DNA of 64,000 bases from Lysobacterales bacterium (GTDB taxonomy: Bacteria; Pseudomonadota; Gammaproteobacteria; Xanthomonadales; Rhodanobacteraceae): contig JADKJL010000008.1 of the NCBI GenBank assembly GCA_016721015.1, forward strand, positions 40,226 through 104,225. The letters run 5' to 3'. The notes below the pieces were generated by a model that was given only the letters and a program-made list of their open reading frames with translations, had not been told where the DNA came from and ran no database searches. Position numbers and translations under genes: made by a program. Shown here one piece after another: positions 8,536 through 18,080 of the stretch. The first letter of the stretch is position 1, and each line of letters begins with the position of its first letter.

Positions 8536-9393
8536 ATGTCCACCCCCGAGCAAAGCTGGTTCACCGAAGCCCACGAATCCTCAGGCTCCTCGATCGGCTT
8601 TCGCACGCGCGCACGCCTGCACGTCGAGCAGACCCCGTTTCAGTCGATCGAGATCCATGATTCGACCGATTGGGGCAAGTTGATGGTCATTGATGGCTGC
8701 ATGATGCTGACCACGCGCGACAACTTCTTCTACCACGAGATGATGTCGCACCCGGCCCTGTTCACGCATGCGCGGGCCAAGCGCGTCGTCATCATCGGTG
8801 GCGGCGATTGCGGAACGCTGCGTGAGGTATTGCGTCACGAAGTGGTCGAATCGGCGGTGCAGGTCGAGATCGACGAGCGGGTGACCCGCCTTGCCGAGCA
8901 GTACTTCCCCGAACTCTGCGAATCCAACAGCGATCCGCGTGCGCAATTGCTGTTCGACGACGGCATAAAGTACATGGCTGAATGCGAGGCCGAATCGGTT
9001 GACGTGGTGATTGTCGATTCGACCGATCCGGTCGGCCCGGCCGAAGGCCTGTTCAATGCCGCGTTCTACGCCAGTTGCTTCAAGGCCTTGCGCAGCGGCG
9101 GCATCTTCGTCCAGCAGAGTGAATCCCCGCTCGCCCATCTCGCACTGATCAAGTCAATGCGCTCGGCGATGCGCACCGCCGGCTTTCAGGCCGTGCGCAC
9201 CCTGACCTTCCCGCAGCCGTGCTATCCGACCGGCTGGTGGAGCGCCACGCTGGCGCGCAAGGGCGCCGATCTTTCCGATTTCCGCGAACGTGGTGCGCAG
9301 ACCAAGCGCTTTCCGACGCGCTATTACAATGCCGAAATCCACAAGGCGGCGCTGTCGATGCCCGAGTTCATGCGCGAAGAATTGGGCGAGTAG
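8536..9393 (+). CDS. speE: Spermidine synthase SpeE
   Basis: A 285-residue polyamine aminopropyltransferase that moves the aminopropyl group of decarboxylated SAM to putrescine. It contains the nucleotide-binding motif IGGGDCGTLREVLRH, the acidic VEIDERV, and the catalytic-region motif VDSTDPVGPAEGLF, followed by QSESP and FPQPCYPTGWWS. The ATG at 8536 follows AAGGAAG and starts a normal SpeE N-terminus (MSTPEQSWFTE); in-frame codons further upstream are not conserved-looking. It acts downstream of SpeA in spermidine synthesis and stands alone, divergent from the S10 peptidase gene. Cytoplasmic. Confidence 0.95.
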   Translation: MSTPEQSWFTEAHESSGSSIGFRTRARLHVEQTPFQSIEIHDSTDWGKLMVIDGCMMLTTRDNFFYHEMMSHPALFTHARAKRVVIIGGGDCGTLREVLRHEVVESAVQVEIDERVTRLAEQYFPELCESNSDPRAQLLFDDGIKYMAECEAESVDVVIVDSTDPVGPAEGLFNAAFYASCFKALRSGGIFVQQSESPLAHLALIKSMRSAMRTAGFQAVRTLTFPQPCYPTGWWSATLARKGADLSDFRERGAQTKRFPTRYYNAEIHKAALSMPEFMREELGE

Positions 9394-9469
9394 CGGCATT
9401 GGTGTGAGAGGAGTCGATGCTGCTGCTGAGCATCCGGCGGCGCCATGTTGGCCCAGCGCAAAGGAGATC

Positions 9470-9540
9470 GTGGGAGCGGCTTTAGCCGCGATGCTTCCTG
9501 ACGAGACTTGGTCAAGCATCGCGGCTAAAGCCGCTCCCAC
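9470..9540. repeat. REP-like inverted pair (GTGGGAGCGGCTTTAGCCGC type)
   Basis: Two 25-bp copies face each other at 9470-9494 and 9516-9540, separated by 21 bases. They belong to the family seen at 2158-2257 but with the inner palindrome changed at paired positions, which preserves the hairpin. The pair lies between the convergent 3' ends of speE and nupC and may act as a bidirectional terminator or mRNA stabiliser. Confidence 0.9.
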
Positions 9541-9584
9541 GAAATAGGCGCACGACTTGCGCTTGAACGATGAGCCGCTGCGGG

Positions 9585-9744
9585 ATGGGTGGAGCGCCCG
9601 GGCTAGATCAAACTCAGCACGCCGGCGATGGTGGCGGTCATGAAAGTCGCCAGTGAACCGCCGAATGGGTGGAGCGCCTGGGCTAGATCAAACTCAGAAC
9701 GCCGGCGATGGTGGCGGTCATGAAGGTTGCCAGTGAACCGCCGA
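9585..9744. repeat. 80-bp tandem duplication at the 3' end of nupC
   Basis: Bases 9585-9664 repeat bases 9665-9744 with a strict 80-bp offset and only a few substitutions (for example cagcac against cagaac, and gaaagtcgc against gaaggttgc). The right copy is the genuine end of nupC; the left copy is a detached duplicate of its last codons (GGSLATFMTATIAGVLSLI in both) lying beyond the stop. Confidence 0.93.
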
Positions 9745-10999
9745 GTACCGCCTTCAGGCCCATGCGCGCGAGGTCGGGGCGACGGCTCGGGGCGAGCCCG
9801 CCAATGCCGCCGATCTGGATCGCGATCGAGGAAAAGTTGGCGAAGCCGCACAACGCGTAAGTGGCGATCAAGCGGCTGTGCTCGGTCATCTGATCGATGT
9901 GCTTGGCCATGTCGACGTAGGCGACGAATTCGTTGATGACGACTTTCTGGCCGATGAAGCTGCCGACCAGGGTCGCATCCTGCCAGGGCACGCCGATGAT
10001 CCAGGCGATCGGTGCAAGCACCCATCCAAAAAGCGTCTGCAGCGAGAACTCGACCGGGTGGCCGAGCTGTACGCCCAACCAGCCGTTCAACGACGTGGAT
10101 GGATCAGCACCCCAGGCGTGCGTGCCGAGCCACTGCACCGGCGCGTTGAGCAGCGCGATCAGGGCGATGAAGGCCAACAGCATCGCACCCACGTTGAGGG
10201 CGAGGCGCAAACCGTCGGCGGCACCGGTCGCGGCGGCGTCGATGACATTGGCCGTGGTCTTCTCGACTTCGAGTTTGACCTGTCCGCGGGTCAAAGGCTC
10301 CTCGGTTTCGGGAATCAGGATCTTGGCCAGCATCAACGTGGCCGGCGCCGCCATGATGCTGGCGGTCAGCAAATGGGTGGCGAAAAAGATGCGCTGGCCC
10401 TCGTCTTCACCACCGAGCAGCCCAACATAGGCGGCCATGACCGAGCCGGCGATATGCGCCATGCCACCAATCATCACGGTCATCAGCTCGGACTGGGTCA
10501 TGCGCTCGATGTAAGGCTTGATCGTCAGCGGGGCCTCGGTCTGGCCGATGAACACGCTGGCGCAGACCGAGGTCGTCTCGGCGCCCGACACATTCATGAA
10601 CTTGGTGATCACCCAGGTCATGCCCTTGACGATCATCTGCATGATGCCGAGGTGGTAAAGCACGCCGGTCAGTGCAGCGAAAAAGATGATCGTCGGCAAT
10701 ACCTGGATGGCAAACACAAAGCCGAACTTCGACACGTCCATGAAGCCGCCGAAGATGAAATCCGACCCGGCACGGACATAATCGAGCAGCTTGACGAAGC
10801 CGGTGGCGATGCCGTTGAACACTTCGCGCCCAAATGGAACCTTGAGCACAAGGGAGGCAAAGACAATCTGCAGGAGGACACCGGTGCCAACCAATTTCCA
10901 GCTGATCGCGCGGCGATTGGCCGAGAACAGCACGGCAATCGAAATCAGCACAGCAAGACCGAACAGACCAAACGCGATATGGCCAATGGCATCTAACAT
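9683..10999 (-). CDS. nupC: Concentrative nucleoside transporter NupC
   Basis: A 438-residue inner-membrane cation-coupled nucleoside permease of the CNT family. It has three N-terminal membrane segments, a central core with family motifs VFIGQTEAPL and MTVMIGGMAHIAGSVMAAYVG, and C-terminal segments with VINEFVAYVD and CGFANFSSIAIQIGG. Length fits the family (about 400-430). The start at 10999 follows GAGGG about 9 bases upstream. The last codons lie inside the 80-bp tandem duplication; the duplication leaves this frame intact. It would import nucleosides for salvage. Confidence 0.95.
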   Translation of the reverse strand: MLDAIGHIAFGLFGLAVLISIAVLFSANRRAISWKLVGTGVLLQIVFASLVLKVPFGREVFNGIATGFVKLLDYVRAGSDFIFGGFMDVSKFGFVFAIQVLPTIIFFAALTGVLYHLGIMQMIVKGMTWVITKFMNVSGAETTSVCASVFIGQTEAPLTIKPYIERMTQSELMTVMIGGMAHIAGSVMAAYVGLLGGEDEGQRIFFATHLLTASIMAAPATLMLAKILIPETEEPLTRGQVKLEVEKTTANVIDAAATGAADGLRLALNVGAMLLAFIALIALLNAPVQWLGTHAWGADPSTSLNGWLGVQLGHPVEFSLQTLFGWVLAPIAWIIGVPWQDATLVGSFIGQKVVINEFVAYVDMAKHIDQMTEHSRLIATYALCGFANFSSIAIQIGGIGGLAPSRRPDLARMGLKAVLGGSLATFMTATIAGVLSLI

Positions 11000-11163
11000 G
11001 GGTGGTTTCCCTCAAGCGAGGGCCGAGGTTAGAGCACGCGCGCGGCCACGCGCAAGATGCATCGCAGCCGGACAGCTTCCATCCCCCCGCTGAGCGCAGC
11101 TTGTGGATAGAATCCGCCGCCAGTGCACGAATATCGCTGCACTCCCTTGCGCGAGCAGACGCC

Positions 11164-12372
11164 ATGTCAAAGCGATCAATCAGTCGAATTCCATATACGT
11201 TGGGCGCCGTCGCCAAGGCGCCTGCGGCCATCGTACGATCGACACTCGATGAAACATCCGGCCTGCTCGCGAGCAGCGGAGAATTGCGCTTCGGCCAGGG
11301 CCTGATCGCGACCATCATTGCCCTTGGCCTCGGTTTGCTCTGCCTGCTCGGCGTGCTCGCCTTCCATTTTCCGGAATACCTGACCACGCCGGAGCTGCGC
11401 CATCAATATTCGGTCGACCTCCTGCGCCAGGCCATGTTCATCGCCTTGTTGATCGCCGGCGCCTTGTCATTGGCGAATCTGGCGCTCGGCGTGCGCCGCA
11501 ATCTCAACCTGCTCGCTTTCGCCCTTGTCATCGTCGCGGTCGCACTCGGTGGCTCGCGTGTGCCAGTCGGAAATTTCCCAGACAACACCCCTTACATCGG
11601 CCTCGACTGGTTCATTCTCGATCTGCTTGGCTCAACCCTGATCTTTGTCGCCATCGAGAAGCTGCTGCCGCTGCGTCGGGGCCAGCCGGTGTTTCGGCGC
11701 GAGTGGCAGACCGACCTCAAGCACTTTGCGGTCAATCATTTCCTCGTCGGCCTGATCCTGCTGACGGTCAACTTTGTCATCCATCGCGGCTTCGGCTGGA
11801 TGGTTCAGCACGATTTCCAGCTCGCCGTGCAAAGCATCTGGTTCCTGCCGCAGGTGCTGCTCTGCATCCTCGTCGCCGACCTTGCGCAATACTGGACGCA
11901 TCGCGCCTATCACGAGATTCCGTTTCTGTGGAAATTCCACTCGGTGCACCACAGCACCAAGACGATGGACTGGCTGGCCGGTTCGCGCCAGCACATTCTC
12001 GAAGTGATCGTCACCCGCGTGCTCGTGGTCGCACCGCTGTTCGTGATCGGCTTCAGCGAAGCCGTTATCAATGTCTACATCATCGTGGTCGGCTTCCAGG
12101 CCGTACTCAATCACGCCAACGTCGGCGTGTCGTGGGGGCCACTCAAGTACCTGATCGTGACACCGGATTTCCATCATTGGCACCACGCCTCGGACGACGA
12201 GGCGATCGACCGCAACTACGCCGCGCATTACGCGTTCATCGATTACCTGTTTGGCACGGCGGTCAAGGCCGATCGCAAGTTGCCGAACCAGTACGGCGTC
12301 GTTGGCGACTACATGCCCGAAGGGTTCGTCGCCCAGCAGATGTTTCCGTTTCGGGCCAAACCGTTGCCCTAG
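11164..12372 (+). CDS. Sterol desaturase / fatty acid hydroxylase family protein
   Basis: A 402-residue integral membrane di-iron enzyme. Four or five membrane segments fill residues 40-230, followed by the histidine clusters HRAYH, HSVHHSTKTMDWL, NHAN and HHWHHA, which form the di-metal site of the fatty acid hydroxylase superfamily. It would oxidise a lipid chain or sterol-like substrate in the inner membrane; the substrate is not evident. I chose the ATG at 11164 because the preceding codons are Arg- and His-rich with no homology. It is divergent from nupC and no partner gene is coupled to it. Confidence 0.88.
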   Translation: MSKRSISRIPYTLGAVAKAPAAIVRSTLDETSGLLASSGELRFGQGLIATIIALGLGLLCLLGVLAFHFPEYLTTPELRHQYSVDLLRQAMFIALLIAGALSLANLALGVRRNLNLLAFALVIVAVALGGSRVPVGNFPDNTPYIGLDWFILDLLGSTLIFVAIEKLLPLRRGQPVFRREWQTDLKHFAVNHFLVGLILLTVNFVIHRGFGWMVQHDFQLAVQSIWFLPQVLLCILVADLAQYWTHRAYHEIPFLWKFHSVHHSTKTMDWLAGSRQHILEVIVTRVLVVAPLFVIGFSEAVINVYIIVVGFQAVLNHANVGVSWGPLKYLIVTPDFHHWHHASDDEAIDRNYAAHYAFIDYLFGTAVKADRKLPNQYGVVGDYMPEGFVAQQMFPFRAKPLP

Positions 12373-12536
12373 CCGCCATTCCCTGGGCGCGGATCCACAG
12401 GGCAGGACGAGCTCCGGCTGCCAGAAGAACCTGGATCGACAGCGACCCGGGCCGGACTGCCTGCTAAACTAGGCAGTTTGCCGGCCCCCGTCCGGCCACG
12501 CACTGGCGCGACAATCGGCGCCTCGAGGTTCATCGC

Positions 12537-15500
12537 ATGTCCGTCCCAGCCAGCTCGCTTTCGCCAGCCATCGATACCGAGTACACGCTCGATCACAAGT
12601 ACACGCGCCGTGAAGGCCGCATCTATCTTTCCGGTGTGCAGGCCCTGGTGCGCCTGCCGCTGATGCAGCAGATGCGCGATCGCGCGGCCGGCATCAATAC
12701 GGCCGGCTTCATTTCGGGCTATCGCGGCTCGCCGCTCGGCGGCTTCGACCTCGAGCTGTGGAAGGCCAAGCAGCACCTGAAATCCTCCAACATCGAATTC
12801 ATCCCGGGTCTCAATGAGGATCTCGGCGCGACCATGGTCTGGGGCACCCAGCAGACCAACCTTTTCGAGGGCGCCAAGTACGACGGCGTTTTCTCGATGT
12901 GGTACGGCAAGGGCCCCGGCGTCGATCGCTGCGGTGACGTGTTCAAGCACGGCAATGCCGCAGGCACCTCCAAATTCGGCGGCGTGCTGGCGCTGGCTGC
13001 GGATGATCATGCCTGCCGCTCCTCGACCCTGCCGCATGGATCGGAACTCGAATTCGTCTCGGCGATGATGCCGATCCTCAATCCTGCAGGCGTCCAGGAC
13101 ATCCTCGACTTAGGGCTGCTCGGCTGGGCCATGTCCCGCTTCACCGGGCGCTGGGTCGGTTTCAAGACGATTGCAGAAACGGTGGAATCCTCCGCTTCGG
13201 TCAACGTCAATCCGCACCAGCTCGATATCGTCATGCCAACCGATTTCGTGCTGCCCGAAGGCGGCTTGAACATCCGCTGGCCGGATCCGCCGCTGAATCA
13301 GGAAATGCGCCTGCACCAGTACGCCGTGCAGGCGGCGACAGCGTTTGCCCGGGCCAATCGTATCGACCGCATCGTGCTCGATTCGCCCAAGGCACGTCTC
13401 GGCATCGTCACCACCGGCAAGAGCTACCTCGACGTGCTGCAGGCGCTTGAATACCTCGGCATCAGCGCACGCGATGCCAGCGAGATCGGCATCCGCGTCT
13501 ACAAGATCGGCATGACCTGGCCGCTCGAACCGATCGGCATCCGCGAATTCGCGGACGGCCTCGAAGATGTCATCGTCGTCGAGGAAAAGCGCTCCTTCAT
13601 CGAATCGCAGATGAAGGAATACATGTACAACTGGACGACGCGTCCGAGCGTGATCGGCAAGTACGACGAGGAAGGTAACTGGGTACTGCCCTCGACCAAC
13701 GAGCTGACCCCGGCCACGATTGCCCTGGTCATCGCCAAGCGCCTCGCACGTTTTTTCACGAGCGAGGCGATCCGCTCGCGCGTGGCCTGGATCCAGGCCA
13801 AGGAGCAGGAACTGACCCTGCCGCGGGCGAACTTCCCGCGTGCGGCGCACTACTGCTCAGGTTGCCCGCACAACACCTCGACCGCGGTGCCGGAAGGCTC
13901 GCGCGCGCACGGCGGCATCGGTTGCCACTACATGGTCACCTGGATGGACCGCAGCACCGACACGTTCTCGCACATGGGTGGCGAGGGCGCGACCTGGTGC
14001 GGCCAGGCGCCATTCACCGAAACGAAGCATATATTCCAGAACCTCGGCGACGGCACCTATTTCCATTCCGGTTCACTGGCGATCCGCCAGGCGATCGCGG
14101 CCAAGGTCAACATCACCTACAAGATCCTCTACAACGACGCCGTCGCGATGACCGGTGGCCAGCCTGTCGACGGCACCCTGACCGTGCCGGATATCGCGCA
14201 CCAGATGCGGGCCGAAGGCGTTCAGGCCATCGTGGTCGTCTCCGATGACATCGAGAAGTGGTCGCGCCCGGAGATCTTCCCGGTCGGTGTCGAGTTCGTC
14301 CATCGCGACGAGCTGGATGCCTTGCAGAAGCGCATGCGCGAGATTCCCGGCACGTCGATCCTGATCTACGACCAGACCTGCGCCACCGAGAAGCGTCGTC
14401 GGCGCAAGCGCGGCAAACTGGAAGACCCGAAAAAGCGTGTCTTCATCAACACCCTGGCCTGCGAAGGCTGCGGTGACTGCGGCGAGAAATCCTTTTGTGT
14501 TTCGGTGCTGCCGAAGGCGACCGAATACGGGCGCAAGCGCGAGATCGATCAATCCGGATGCAACAAGGATTATTCCTGTGTAAAGGGTTTCTGCCCGAGC
14601 TTCGTCACCGTCCACGGTGGCGGCCTGAAAAAGACAAAAAAGGCCGGCCCGGGAGAAGTCGATTTTGACGGCCTGCCGATGCCGACATTTGCCTCGGCGC
14701 TTGAGCGTCCGTGGAACATCCTTGTCACCGGCATCGGCGGCACTGGCGTGGTCACGATCGGTGCCTTGATCGGCATGGCCGCCCATCTCGAAGGCAAGGG
14801 CAGCACGGTACTCGACCAGACCGGCCTGGCCCAGAAAGGTGGCGCGGTAACCTGCCATCTGCGCATCGCCAGGGATCCGGCCGACATCCACGCCGTGCGC
14901 ATCGCCGCCGGTGAGGCCGACCTCGTGCTCGGCTGCGACATGGTCGTGGTCAATGACTACTGGGCACTCTCGAAGATCCGCGCCAAACGCTCGAATGTCG
15001 TCCTCAACACTTACGAGGCGATGCCCGGCACGTTCACGACCAAGCCCGACATGCAGTTTCCAGCTCAGAAGATCATCGATGCCGTGCGTACCGCGCTGGA
15101 GGGCGAGGAACCCGAGTTGATCGACGCGACCCAGCTCGGCACCGCCCTGCTCGGCGACACCATCGCGGCCAACCTGTTCATGCTCGGCTATGCCTGGCAG
15201 AAGGGCTGGGTGCCGGTCAGCCACGACTCGCTGATGCGCGCGATCGAGCTCAACGGCGCTGCCATCGAGATGAACAAGACGGCATTCAACTGGGGCCGCA
15301 TGGGTGCGCACGACATCGCCGCGGTGCGCAGGGCCGCTGGCGTTGGCGCGGCCAAGCTGCCGTCGGGTGCTATTCCATTGAACTTGCCGATGCATCCGGC
15401 CAAGCCAGCAGCGAACGCCGAAGGCCTTTCCGCTCCGCAGGGTGCCGAAGCACTGGATGATCTCGTTCTCAGCACCTCGCTCGACGAGCAGATCGCCCGT

Positions 15501-16130
15501 CGCGTCGATTTCCTGACCGGCTATCAGAACGCCGATTACGCGAAGAAGTACAAGACGCTGGTCGACAAGGTTCGCAATGTCGAGCAGCAGAAAACGCCGG
15601 CCTTCACCAGCCTGACCCAGGCGGTCGCGCGTTACGCGTTCAAGCTGATGGCGTACAAGGACGAGTACGAAGTGGCCCGCCTTTACACCAGTGGCGATTT
15701 CGAAAAGAAGATCCGCGAAACTTTCGAAGGCGACTACAAGATCCACTTCCACCTGGCTCCCCCACTGCTGGCGAAGAAGGATGCGGACGGCCATTTGCGC
15801 AAGGCCGAATACGGCCCATGGGTGTTCAAGGCGTTCCGTGTGTTGGCCCGATTGAAGGGCCTGCGCGGCGGCGCGCTCGATGTCTTCGGCTACACCGCCG
15901 AACGCAGGATGGAACGCCAGCTCATCGTCGACTATTTCAAGCAGGTCGATGAACTGCTGGCTGGTCTCGACGGCGAGAACCACGCGCTGGCAGTTGATAT
16001 CGCCTCGGTGCCCGAGCACATCCGCGGCTATGGCCACATCAAGGAGCGCTTCCACGCCGACGCGATGAAGCGCCAGGACGATCTGCTGAGTGCCTGGCGC
16101 AACCCTTCGGTCGGTCGAAACGCGGCATAA
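12537..16130 (+). CDS. Fused indolepyruvate:ferredoxin oxidoreductase
   Basis: A 1197-residue fusion of the alpha (TPP, IorA-like) and gamma (IorB-like) parts of indolepyruvate ferredoxin oxidoreductase. It would oxidatively decarboxylate aryl-pyruvates to acyl-CoA with ferredoxin as acceptor. The N-terminal domain has GFISGYRGSPLGG. The TPP-binding domain has HYCSGCPHNTS and GGEGATWCGQAPF. An iron-sulfur-type cysteine cluster follows (CEGCGDCGEKSFC, then CNKDYSCVKGFC). The gamma domain starts near residue 725 with the nucleotide-like GIGGTGVVTIGAL. The start follows GAGG. Size and order match the aerobic proteobacterial single-chain form. It is monocistronic here and probably serves aromatic amino acid catabolism. 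Confidence 0.93.
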   Translation: MSVPASSLSPAIDTEYTLDHKYTRREGRIYLSGVQALVRLPLMQQMRDRAAGINTAGFISGYRGSPLGGFDLELWKAKQHLKSSNIEFIPGLNEDLGATMVWGTQQTNLFEGAKYDGVFSMWYGKGPGVDRCGDVFKHGNAAGTSKFGGVLALAADDHACRSSTLPHGSELEFVSAMMPILNPAGVQDILDLGLLGWAMSRFTGRWVGFKTIAETVESSASVNVNPHQLDIVMPTDFVLPEGGLNIRWPDPPLNQEMRLHQYAVQAATAFARANRIDRIVLDSPKARLGIVTTGKSYLDVLQALEYLGISARDASEIGIRVYKIGMTWPLEPIGIREFADGLEDVIVVEEKRSFIESQMKEYMYNWTTRPSVIGKYDEEGNWVLPSTNELTPATIALVIAKRLARFFTSEAIRSRVAWIQAKEQELTLPRANFPRAAHYCSGCPHNTSTAVPEGSRAHGGIGCHYMVTWMDRSTDTFSHMGGEGATWCGQAPFTETKHIFQNLGDGTYFHSGSLAIRQAIAAKVNITYKILYNDAVAMTGGQPVDGTLTVPDIAHQMRAEGVQAIVVVSDDIEKWSRPEIFPVGVEFVHRDELDALQKRMREIPGTSILIYDQTCATEKRRRRKRGKLEDPKKRVFINTLACEGCGDCGEKSFCVSVLPKATEYGRKREIDQSGCNKDYSCVKGFCPSFVTVHGGGLKKTKKAGPGEVDFDGLPMPTFASALERPWNILVTGIGGTGVVTIGALIGMAAHLEGKGSTVLDQTGLAQKGGAVTCHLRIARDPADIHAVRIAAGEADLVLGCDMVVVNDYWALSKIRAKRSNVVLNTYEAMPGTFTTKPDMQFPAQKIIDAVRTALEGEEPELIDATQLGTALLGDTIAANLFMLGYAWQKGWVPVSHDSLMRAIELNGAAIEMNKTAFNWGRMGAHDIAAVRRAAGVGAAKLPSGAIPLNLPMHPAKPAANAEGLSAPQGAEALDDLVLSTSLDEQIARRVDFLTGYQNADYAKKYKTLVDKVRNVEQQKTPAFTSLTQAVARYAFKLMAYKDEYEVARLYTSGDFEKKIRETFEGDYKIHFHLAPPLLAKKDADGHLRKAEYGPWVFKAFRVLARLKGLRGGALDVFGYTAERRMERQLIVDYFKQVDELLAGLDGENHALAVDIASVPEHIRGYGHIKERFHADAMKRQDDLLSAWRNPSVGRNAA

Positions 16131-16344
16131 ACAACGGAATAAGCTGCTTTATCTATTCAAAACAGCGCACGCGCATTTTGATGACCCAAGCGATCCTCTC
16201 ACATAGCTCATTGAGAGGGTTATCATAACCCATTGTTTTTAGAGAAATAAGTAGCTTTTCCTCGCAAGAATTGGGGCCATCCGATCACTTCCTCAAGTGA
16301 ATAGATGTTTGACTATCTATTCAATAATCTATTCAATTGATGCC
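16131..16344. promoter_or_regulatory. Repeated 9-mer ATCTATTCA upstream of the YjjJ-like gene
   Basis: This AT-rich gap holds four copies of ATCTATTCA. Direct copies are at 16151-16159, 16315-16323 and 16327-16335; an inverted copy is at 16298-16306, making a 9-bp inverted repeat with an 8-base spacer just before the start codon at 16345. The arrangement looks like an operator. The gene's own N-terminal winged helix is the obvious candidate to bind it (autoregulation), but that is inferred. Confidence 0.6.
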
Positions 16345-17724
16345 ATGAGTGATGACCGACTGGACCGACTGGCATCCTTGCTGAGAACACGCGGCCCGCA
16401 AGCAGCAGGCGTGATCGCGGATGAGCTCGGCATCAGTCAGCCCACCGTTTCCCGCCTGATTTCCGAGGCAGGCCCACGCATCGTGCGCATCGGGCGGGCA
16501 CGCGCGACACGCTATGCGCTGGCCCGCGAGATTGCGCGCGCAGGCAGTCATTGGCCGCTGTACCGGATTGATGCCGACGCCAAGCCGCAAACCCTGGGCG
16601 AGCTCCACGCGCTGCATGGCGGTGCGTTCTTTTTCGAACCGAACAGTTCACGACCCGCCCTGGTGCACGGCGAATTTGCATCCGGACTTTTCCCCGGCTT
16701 GCCGTGGTTTCTCGATGATCAACGCCCGCAGGGATTTCTCGGGCGCAGTTTTGCACGCCGAGTTGCCAGCGAAATCGCTGCCCCGCAAGACCTCAAGCTC
16801 TGGTCCGTCGATGACATCGTGCTTGCCCTGCTTGGCCACGGCGACGACGCGCCCGGTGACCTGGCTCTCGGCGAAACTTCGCTGCAGAAAGCCTTGCACG
16901 GAATCATCTCACCAGCCGATCGTGTTGCGCAGGACCAGCGCTCGAACCGATTTCCGCAATTGGCGGAAGCCGCGCTGCGCGGCGAGGACATCGGCTCCTC
17001 TGCCGGTGGCGAACAAGCCAAGTTCGCGGTGACCTTGCAGATTGGCGCAAGCGATATTCCAGTCATCGTCAAGTTCAGTGAAAGCACGGAATCGCGGGCA
17101 GGACGTCGCTGGGCCGATCTCTTGATCTGCGAGCATCACGCCAGCGAAGTGCTGCTTGAATCCGGGTTACCCGCTGCGCGCAACGAAATCATCGAAGCAG
17201 AAGGTCGCGTATTTCTGCAATCGACCCGCTTTGATCGCACGCCTTCGCTGGGGCGGCGGGGCTTCGTGACGCTCGCGGCTCTCGATGCGGCTTTCTACGC
17301 CAACGGCAATATCGACTGGTGGCGACTCGCACCCCGACTCGCACGGGATGGATGGCTGAATGACGCTGATGCACATCGGCTGCGGGTGATCAGCTGGTTC
17401 GGACTGCTCATCGGCAACTCGGACATGCACCTTGGCAACGCCGGGCTGCACCTCACAGACAGTCGGCCGCTCGAACTCACGCCGGTCTACGACATGCTGC
17501 CAATGCGCTTTCGACCCGCCAACAGCGGCGAGATTGTCGAGCGCCGCTATGAGATTGCCTTGCCCGCGCCCGAACAGAGCAGCGATTGGCTCGAAGCCGC
17601 ATCCGCGGCGCGGCAATTCTGGAAGCGAATCGCCAACGAACCACGAATCTCGCGTCAATTCCGGGCGATCTCGCATGACGCCGACGCCACCCTTGAGCGT
17701 GCAATGCGCCATCTCGCAGCGTGA
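16345..17724 (+). CDS. yjjJ: HipA-family kinase with N-terminal HTH (YjjJ-like)
   Basis: A 459-residue protein with a DNA-binding N-terminus and a HipA-type Ser/Thr kinase body, the architecture of E. coli YjjJ. Residues 1-60 form a winged helix with ISQPTVSRLI as recognition helix. The kinase has a GGEQAKFAV ATP-binding segment, VIVKFSE with the ATP lysine, IGNSDMHLGNAG as catalytic loop and PVYDMLPM as metal site. Unlike HipBA there is no separate HipB gene; the antitoxin or operator-binding function may be built into the N-terminus. I chose ATG 16345; an upstream in-frame ATG lies in the operator-like repeats. The target of phosphorylation is unknown. Confidence 0.85.
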   Translation: MSDDRLDRLASLLRTRGPQAAGVIADELGISQPTVSRLISEAGPRIVRIGRARATRYALAREIARAGSHWPLYRIDADAKPQTLGELHALHGGAFFFEPNSSRPALVHGEFASGLFPGLPWFLDDQRPQGFLGRSFARRVASEIAAPQDLKLWSVDDIVLALLGHGDDAPGDLALGETSLQKALHGIISPADRVAQDQRSNRFPQLAEAALRGEDIGSSAGGEQAKFAVTLQIGASDIPVIVKFSESTESRAGRRWADLLICEHHASEVLLESGLPAARNEIIEAEGRVFLQSTRFDRTPSLGRRGFVTLAALDAAFYANGNIDWWRLAPRLARDGWLNDADAHRLRVISWFGLLIGNSDMHLGNAGLHLTDSRPLELTPVYDMLPMRFRPANSGEIVERRYEIALPAPEQSSDWLEAASAARQFWKRIANEPRISRQFRAISHDADATLERAMRHLAA

Positions 17725-18080
17725 TCCGGCTGGCCTGGCTGCGGCAGAATGCGCCACTCCTTGCTGGAATTGACGCAAGGGGTTCATGAGGGCGCGGTTG
17801 GGCGGCAATCGCCACACGGCAGAAGGCCTCCACTGAAACCACTGGCGTGTCATGTCAAATCGTTCCGAAGATCGCGTGCCGACCCGATGAATCACGATGT
17901 CCGCGCATCGAGCCGATCTGCTCTCATGTAGCAGATGGCGACGGCGAAGCGGCCGAAATGCGATCTCGTGGCAACGATCACATATTTGTTGGTGTTGTTT
18001 CGGCACATTGGCGACTGGGCGGGTGCGTGGCCAGCGCCCATCTGTCCCAGTCGGTTTTCCGCGTATCCGAGGATCCATCC
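17725..18080. other. Intergenic stretch without a recognised feature
   Basis: About 355 bases between the YjjJ-like gene and the small gene at 18081. I see no gene, tRNA, strong hairpin or repeat here. Open frames through it have compositions unlike the neighbouring genes. It must contain the promoter of the small gene. Confidence 0.5.

Noticed and set aside
14073..16055. A 660-codon minus-strand frame opposite the indolepyruvate oxidoreductase
   Set aside because: It is a shadow of a strongly supported gene in a high-GC region; composition is Arg- and His-rich without domains.
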